Source: Planctomycetota bacterium
GTDB lineage: Bacteria; Planctomycetota; PUPC01; JACPCR01
DNA: 10,804 nucleotides
Direction of reading: 5' to 3'
Assembly: GCA_030740295.1 (NCBI GenBank)
Contig: JASLXP010000627.1
Location: 1 to 10,804 of the forward strand
The position numbers and the translations under genes are program-made. The notes under the pieces were generated by a model. It made no database searches, was not told the origin of the DNA, and saw only the letters and a program-made list of their open reading frames with translations. Of this stretch, positions 6,896 through 10,804 are shown in pieces (positions within the stretch are counted from its first letter, which is position 1; each line of letters begins with the position of its first letter).

Positions 6896-7110
6896 TTCGC
6901 GGTTACTTCCTGGCTGAGGAAAGGCGTAATCATGACGACTGCCCTGATACGGTCAGTGGAGTTATAGCCGGTCTGATCAAGATGATCTGCCAATTGTCTA
7001 ATTGTGGATCAGTCCTCGCGCAGCATACCACGACCGGGCGCGAAATCCTCCAGCGAGCGGCCGAGGCCACGGTAGAAAGTGAAGTCGTTGTGTTCGGACA
7101 GACTGATCCG
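6892..7110 (-). pseudogene. Decayed C-terminal remnant of an unrecognised gene, formerly coupled to the enolase-superfamily gene
   Basis: In one minus-strand frame the 6892-7110 stretch reads like protein: RISLSEHNDFTFYRGLGRSL, then EDFAPGRGMLRED, an in-frame TGA (7009-7011), STIRQLADHLDQTGYNSTDR, then IRAVVMITPFLSQEVTAK and a TGA at 6892-6894. That last stop overlaps the ATG of the enolase-superfamily gene as ATGA, the classic spacing of two co-translated genes. The piece is bounded upstream by a TAA (7111-7113), after which the similarity to coding sequence fades. A TGA for CGA change (Arg to stop) would explain the internal stop. I do not recognise the family; the composition (balanced charges, alternating helix-like pattern) looks like a soluble enzyme. 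It is most simply the tail of a lost operon partner, cut near the start of the divergent lyase gene. Confidence 0.5.
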
Positions 7111-7161
7111 TTACAAGGGAATCTGACCTTCAGAAATCACTCGATGTGAAAAAACAAGAGC

Positions 7162-9267
7162 ATGCAAGCCGACAGCAAATCCGAACATCTCATGGGTTAC
7201 GTGAATCTCGGACACCCCGAATTATCCGAGGTGAGGGACAGCGACGACCCGGCCGCGGCTTTTGTCGAGTACCTGGCAAAGCTGCCTCGCCCTCGGTTTC
7301 GATTCGAGTATGAACGCAAGGCCGAGATTCTCGCTTTTCTTCAGGAGCATTATGAATCCTGGCGTCACTTCAAAACATCTTCGGCCGACAGCCTCGCCGA
7401 ACAGAGCATCGAAGAGGCAAAAGGTGCCCGTGCGCTCAGCGGCGTGGCCGAACTGGGCAGGGCCTGGTGGGCCACTGGCGATCCAGCGTACGGGAATGCA
7501 TTCGAGCGGTTTTACACGGTGCCTACGGGTGAGATGTTCAACTGGGGCTCTTTCAATGCCGCGCAGGGCGCGCTTGAGCTCGACGCCTACTTTCTCCTGC
7601 TCGACTGCCCCGGCTTCACCACAGAAGGACGCATCGCTTTCCTGGACCATCTTCATGCCATCACCGACGATGCCTGGGATGAACACACGTCCAAGTGGAG
7701 ACAGATCCATCTCGGCCCTGAAGGGCACAACTGGTATCTGCACGGCACTCAGGTCTTGCCCTTCACGGGCCTCCTTTTCCCCGAATTCAGCCGCTCCGCC
7801 TTTTTCGCACGGACAGGCGCGGGGATCTTTGAGGAGCATTTGCGGGGACACTACAAGGCGGACGGCGGCGCACGGGAAACGGCCGTAGGTTACCAGTCCG
7901 GTTCCTTGATGGGCCTCTGGGATTTCTATCTCGTCGCACACAGGAATGGTTATCCCCTGTCGCATGGCTTTGCTGAACGCCTGCTCAGGGCAACCCATTT
8001 TCTGCTGAAGCTGATGAGCCCGTCCGGCGGCCTGCCTTCGTTCGGCGACGGTGGCCACAGTCCTGGAGGGTTGACCAGCCTGGCTTCAGTTGCTTCCGCG
8101 CTTACCGGAGACCGCGAATGTAAGTGGTATGCCGAGCGATGCCGGAAGCATCTTCCGGGAAACGAAACTCAGACTCCTGGCCAGATTCCTTCCGGCGCAT
8201 TCTGGGCAGTGGGTATGGCCGGTGCCGCGACCTACGCTCAGACCCGGGAACGAGACCCCAACCTGGTTTCCGTGCTGTTCGGTCCTACAGGCTACGCGGC
8301 TTTGCGAAGCTCGGACAGGCCCGAGGCATGCTACCTTGCAGTGGCTGCCGCAGACCGGGGCCCCATTGTCACCAGCCACGGGCACAACGAGGTGTTTTCG
8401 CTCGACATCCACGCACAGGGAACACGCTTCGTCGGCGAGATGGGCTGCGCACCCTACGGGGATTCCCCCGGGCGACAATACGACCAGAAAACCGAGGCGC
8501 ACTCCTGTCTCACCATGGACGGGAAGGAGCAGGCGCCCATAGTCAATGAATGGCGCTGGCAAGGCTATGCGATCCCTGCTGTCCGCCGGTGGTTGACCAC
8601 GCCCACGCACGATTTCTTCCATGGCGTGCACGAGGGCTACTGCCAGTACCCGGGGCACCAGATGCTTCATGCACGCAAGATCCTCTTCATCAAATCATCT
8701 CCGCAGTATTGGCTCGTCTTTGACTGGCTGGATTCAGAGGTCGAGAACAGCGTGACCGCCTATTTCCACGGGTGCGTGCCGGGCCGGCTGGACGGCCGGA
8801 TGATATTCCTGGGCGAAGACGGCGGTGCCGCGCTCGCCATCTATCCGCCGAAGGGTGACGAAGTGACAGCAGAACCGGTGACGAACGATGGCCTGACTGC
8901 TTTCATGGAGGAGAAGAATCTCGACCCGGCCAACTACCCGTGTTTCGCATACCGAAAGCGAACGAAGACGGACTGTCTGACCTGGGCGATCGTCCCTCTC
9001 GCACCCGAAAAGCAACAGCCCGATGTGGAACGAATCCCGGTGACATTGAACGGCCAGCCGGCCGATCCGTATCAGGCATCGGGCATCCAACTGAAGTTTC
9101 CAGACTGCATAGACCAAGTCTGTATCTCGCATACCGAGTTCGATGCGGACCTGGAATTCGGCCAGACGTCAACGTGGGGGAACATTTCATTTGCTCGGCG
9201 GTCCTGCGACGGGACAGAGATGCTGGCATTTGATCACACCGTCGCCGATGGAATCTGCGGCCGGTAG
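7162..9267 (+). CDS. Heparinase II/III-family polysaccharide lyase-like protein, no signal peptide
   Basis: The 701-residue protein has an alpha-toroid N-terminal half (about 35-330) and a beta-sandwich C-terminal half (about 365-690), as in heparinase II/III, alginate and related lyases (PL12/15/17/21-like fold). Patterned sites fit the catalytic set of the fold: GHNWYLHGTQVLP (Asn190, His194), ETAVGYQSGSLMGLWDFY (Tyr244 as likely catalytic base or acid), LPSFGDGGHSPGG (291-303), and SHGHNEVFSLDIHAQGTRFV (His406, His408), the family's 'H-D/N-s-l-d-G' signature. DQKTEAHSCLTMDGKEQ follows, matching 'aHN-l-vdG'. Lyases of this fold cleave uronate-containing chains by beta-elimination; the exact polymer cannot be told. 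The protein begins with a hydrophilic stretch and has no signal peptide, so it should act in the cytoplasm on imported oligosaccharides. The ATG at 7162 follows a TGA 15 nt upstream in frame and only a weak AAGAG; Met11 (7192) is an alternative. It is read divergently from the enolase-superfamily gene. Confidence 0.85.
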   Translation: MQADSKSEHLMGYVNLGHPELSEVRDSDDPAAAFVEYLAKLPRPRFRFEYERKAEILAFLQEHYESWRHFKTSSADSLAEQSIEEAKGARALSGVAELGRAWWATGDPAYGNAFERFYTVPTGEMFNWGSFNAAQGALELDAYFLLLDCPGFTTEGRIAFLDHLHAITDDAWDEHTSKWRQIHLGPEGHNWYLHGTQVLPFTGLLFPEFSRSAFFARTGAGIFEEHLRGHYKADGGARETAVGYQSGSLMGLWDFYLVAHRNGYPLSHGFAERLLRATHFLLKLMSPSGGLPSFGDGGHSPGGLTSLASVASALTGDRECKWYAERCRKHLPGNETQTPGQIPSGAFWAVGMAGAATYAQTRERDPNLVSVLFGPTGYAALRSSDRPEACYLAVAAADRGPIVTSHGHNEVFSLDIHAQGTRFVGEMGCAPYGDSPGRQYDQKTEAHSCLTMDGKEQAPIVNEWRWQGYAIPAVRRWLTTPTHDFFHGVHEGYCQYPGHQMLHARKILFIKSSPQYWLVFDWLDSEVENSVTAYFHGCVPGRLDGRMIFLGEDGGAALAIYPPKGDEVTAEPVTNDGLTAFMEEKNLDPANYPCFAYRKRTKTDCLTWAIVPLAPEKQQPDVERIPVTLNGQPADPYQASGIQLKFPDCIDQVCISHTEFDADLEFGQTSTWGNISFARRSCDGTEMLAFDHTVADGICGR

Positions 9268-9306
9268 CCCGGGTGGCCAGTAAAAAGCGCGATTGGCTTT
9301 CCGTTC

Positions 9307-9412
9307 TTCAGCCCCGGAGGGACGACGGCAATTAGCCCCGGACTTCAGTCCGGGTAGCACAACTCTCCAGAGTTGTGAGGAAGAGGATCACAGGTCTGGA
9401 GACCTGTGCTAC
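9307..9412. repeat. Interspersed palindromic repeat module, right copy: three 2-nt-loop hairpins
   Basis: After a 23-base unit (9307-9329) shared with 633-655 come three perfect hairpins in a row: CCCGGACT-TC-AGTCCGGG (9337-9354), CACAACTCT-CC-AGAGTTGTG (9358-9377) and CACAGGTCT-GG-AGACCTGTG (9389-9408). An outer inverted repeat GTAGCAC (9354-9360) and GTGCTAC (9406-9412) encloses the last two, so a cruciform or cloverleaf-like alternative fold is possible. It follows the lyase stop by about 40 bp and may protect or end that transcript, though no T-tract is present. Confidence 0.75.
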
Positions 9413-9452
9413 GTATGCGAAGGGGATAAGGAAATGCCCACAGCGCAAGTTT

Positions 9453-9500
9453 GGGAAAGTGGCTGAAATGGCCGAATTCGGCCATTTCAGCCGCTTTCCC
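9453..9500. repeat. 48-bp near-perfect palindrome
   Basis: Two 24-base arms meet at a central GAATTC (9474-9479) with no spacer. The arms pair throughout except one position (T9460 opposite G9493). The inner 32 bases (9461-9492) are perfect: GGCTGAAATGGCCGAA and its reverse complement. It is not inside a gene and differs in sequence from the neighbouring hairpins. It could be a repeat-family unit, a dimeric protein's binding site or a cruciform. Confidence 0.85.
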
Positions 9501-9572
9501 GGCGAGGAGTTGGCGCACCCAGCAAGCACCCCAACATCTTCGCACGGCGCGGAGAGGTCATAGAGTGAGACT

Positions 9573-9643
9573 CTGATCTCTGTTCCGGAAAAATCTGAGA
9601 TCAGGACGAGGAGAAAGACGAGGAGAACGACGAAGAGAAAGAA
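9573..9643. repeat. 8-bp inverted repeat followed by purine-rich GACGAGGAGAA tract
   Basis: CTGATCTC (9573-9580) and GAGATCAG (9597-9604) form an inverted repeat with a 16-nt loop. From 9604 to 9643 the plus strand is almost all A and G with evenly placed C, built of imperfect repeats of GACGAGGAGAA and GACGAAGAGAA. Read on the minus strand it gives an artificial run of Phe, Leu and Val. The function is unknown. Confidence 0.55.
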
Positions 9644-9827
9644 CCACGTTGCCCTGGTCCACGATGTTCTGGGCGAAGATTGTCTGATTAAAATTTCACC
9701 CTTTTCGCGCAACGGCTCTGCACCTTCATCACAAACTTGATCCAGCCTGCAAGGATGTATGCGAGGGCCTGACTTTTCAGACCAGAAACTTCGTGCGGAA
9801 TCTGAGTCATGCCGTCTCAAGCGGCTG

Positions 9828-9843
9828 CGGCACGGTGTTCGCA
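9828..9843 (+). promoter_or_regulatory. Candidate sigma-54 (RpoN) promoter for fliF
   Basis: CGGCACGGTGTTCGCA matches the -24/-12 consensus TGGCACG-N4-TTGCW except at the first base and one T of TTGC. The invariant GG (9829-9830) and GC (9841-9842) have the required 10-base gap. Transcription would start near 9854, leaving a leader of about 130 nt before fliF. Sigma-54 control of fliF-type operons is known in several phyla. No activator site was identified. Confidence 0.45.
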
Positions 9844-9929
9844 ATTGCGGGCTGCGACTTCTGACACCCGCGGCGTCAACAATTCACCTGTGACTGAATG
9901 ACTGTACTGATCAGTCGGTGTCTTCGGCA

Positions 9930-9980
9930 GAGCCCCTCTGTCGGGAGGCCGGCTCGACGAACCCCTGAGCTATTTAGGAG
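9930..9980 (+). promoter_or_regulatory. fliF leader hairpins, the second covering the ribosome binding site
   Basis: GAGCCCCTC (9930-9938) pairs with GAGG-CC-GGCTC (9945-9955) around a TGTCGG loop, with a two-base bulge. Just after it, CCTGA (9964-9968) can pair with TTAGG (9974-9978; one G-U pair) around loop GCTAT. This would hide most of the AGGAG (9976-9980) that lies 5 nt before the ATG, a possible translational control. I see no match to a known riboswitch, including cyclic-di-GMP types. Confidence 0.4.
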
Positions 9981-9985
9981 AACAG

Positions 9986-10804
9986 ATGCAGAAACAGCTT
10001 ATTAGAATCCACTCCTGGTGGGATGGCCTCTCACCCCTCACGAAGAAAAGGGCGGCCGTTGTCCTGCTTGGCGCGGCCCTGATTTATTTCTCGCTGGATC
10101 TTTTCAGGCCGGCGATCTCCTACAAAGTGTTCCTGCACGACCTCGATACTAAAGATGCGGTCAGCGCAGCCCGGGCACTTCGTGAGGTGGGAGTGGAATT
10201 CAAGATCGTTGATAAAGGCAAGGCCATTCTCATCTCTGATGACACCGACAGCGATGCGCTCCATCTGCAACTGGCCGAACAGGAGGCGCTGCCTCACCAG
10301 AATGATCTCTTCGACGTCTCGAAAGTGCCGGGAGTGTTAGCATCTGAAACCGGCATGAAGCATCTCAAGAGGCAGGCCGTTCAAGAGCGTCTTGCACAGA
10401 CGATTCGCCAGTATCCGCAGGTACAGAAGGCGACCGTGTTCATTACCGGCAGCAGACCGAGTGCATTCAGAGACACAACGCCGGCGAAAGCTTCCGTCAT
10501 GCTGATGCTGCGCGGCCAGCTTTCGAAACGGCAACTCAATGGCATTGCCAATCTCGTCGCGGGCGCGGAGGAAGGTCTCGCCGCTGAAGCTGTCACCATC
10601 TCCGACCAATACGGCGAACTCAGAGGGGGCGCAGATTCCCGCAGTGCGGAGCGCGGGGATCGTCTTGAATTCAAGAAAGCCTATGAGAAATATCTGGCGT
10701 CCAAAGCGATGAACTCACTGCGAGTGCTGGGTCCTTCCTGCGCGCAGGTGACGGTTAATCTGGAATTGGATTTTAACGAAATGGTGCGCAAGACTAGGGA
10801 GATC
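9986..10804 (+). CDS. fliF: Flagellar MS-ring protein FliF, N-terminal part, cut by the right edge
   Basis: The frame from the ATG at 9986 runs open to the window end (273 codons). Residues 1-20 are a cytoplasmic tail (SWWDGLSPLTKKR) and about 21-42 the first membrane helix (AAVVLLGAALIYFSLDLF). Residues about 45-210 are the YscJ/FliF ring-building domain: YKVFLHDLDTKDAVSAARAL, LHLQLAEQEALP, RQAVQERLAQTIRQYPQVQK, ATVFITG, AKASVMLMLRG, NGIANLVAGAEEGL and VTISDQYGEL. A second domain region follows (KKAYEKYLASKAMNSLRVLG, then AQVTVNLELDFNEM). The usual length is about 500-570 residues, so the periplasmic end, second helix and FliG-binding tail are outside. FliF forms the inner-membrane base on which the flagellar rotor and export gate assemble. 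AGGAG lies at 9976-9980 with 5-nt spacing. A type III secretion YscJ lipoprotein is less likely because there is no lipobox and the length already exceeds it. It probably heads a flagellar operon. Confidence 0.9.
   Translation, partial: MQKQLIRIHSWWDGLSPLTKKRAAVVLLGAALIYFSLDLFRPAISYKVFLHDLDTKDAVSAARALREVGVEFKIVDKGKAILISDDTDSDALHLQLAEQEALPHQNDLFDVSKVPGVLASETGMKHLKRQAVQERLAQTIRQYPQVQKATVFITGSRPSAFRDTTPAKASVMLMLRGQLSKRQLNGIANLVAGAEEGLAAEAVTISDQYGELRGGADSRSAERGDRLEFKKAYEKYLASKAMNSLRVLGPSCAQVTVNLELDFNEMVRKTREI

Larger units (their letters stand above)
9268..9985. other. Gene-free region between the lyase gene and fliF
   Basis: The 718 bp between the lyase stop and the fliF start hold palindromic repeats (9307-9412), a 48-bp palindrome (9453-9500), an inverted repeat and purine-rich tract (9573-9643), a candidate sigma-54 promoter (9828-9843) and leader hairpins (9930-9980). 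A 170-codon minus-strand frame crosses it, but that frame is built from these repeats and is not credible as a gene. No clear T-tailed terminator follows the lyase gene. Confidence 0.6.

Noticed and set aside
7009..7011. The in-frame TGA of the decayed partner as a selenocysteine codon
   Set aside because: The surrounding residues (RED-x-STIRQ) are not a redox site, and a second stop follows upstream at 7111-7113. A CGA to TGA change is simpler.
6883..7149. An 88-codon plus-strand frame between the enolase-superfamily and lyase genes
   Set aside because: It overlaps, antisense, both the enolase-superfamily start and the decayed upstream partner, which has the ATGA overlap. The plus frame has no ribosome binding site or family resemblance.
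9332..9844. A 170-codon minus-strand frame with a Phe/Leu/Val-rich segment
   Set aside because: The apparent membrane helix is the translation of the purine-rich repeat tract, and its C-terminus is the hairpin repeats. Frames across repeats are often open by chance.

Overview
The window looks like part of a genome from the Planctomycetota-Verrucomicrobiota-Lentisphaerota/Kiritimatiellota sphere or a similar uncultured, carbohydrate-degrading lineage. The evidence is a DUF6785-type membrane transporter, a DUF4091-like glycoside hydrolase, a small secreted SHD1-domain protein, a heparinase II/III-type lyase, and intergenic GC-rich hairpin repeats of the 'agccccggagggg' and 'cacaggtctggagacctgtg' kind. 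This placement rests on family recognition and style, not on a marker gene.

Layout. Positions 1-165 (minus) are the N-terminus of a REP-associated Y1 tyrosine transposase that runs off the left edge. Positions 166-852 are non-coding and full of hairpin repeats and a diverged 147-bp tandem duplication. Positions 853-2898 (minus) encode a 681-residue DUF6785/OPT-like transporter. Positions 3235 to about 3700 (minus) hold the N-terminally truncated remainder of a concanavalin-A-like domain. It abuts, head to head, a DUF4091-like glycoside hydrolase (3694-5262, plus) that seems to have lost most of its signal peptide. Directly coupled to that is a small secreted SHD1-domain protein (5263-5736, plus). 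Convergent to it is an enolase-superfamily (mandelate racemase/muconate-lactonizing-like) protein (5819-6895, minus). Upstream of that lies the decayed C-terminus of another gene that once overlapped its start by ATGA (6892-7110, minus). Positions 7162-9267 (plus) encode a heparinase II/III-like lyase without a signal peptide. Positions 9268-9985 are non-coding and hold several palindromes, a purine-rich tract, a candidate sigma-54 promoter and leader hairpins. Positions 9986-10804 (plus) are the start of fliF (flagellar MS-ring), open at the right edge.

How it may work together (inference): the transporter, glycoside hydrolase, lyase and sugar-acid-type enolase-superfamily protein fit a module for uptake and breakdown of an acidic (uronate-containing) polysaccharide, with the lyase step in the cytoplasm. 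The block shows two truncated genes at rearrangement-like junctions. Related repeat modules lie on both sides of it, so it looks like an accessory, reshuffled region set next to a core flagellar operon. No CRISPR array, tRNA or rRNA was recognised.
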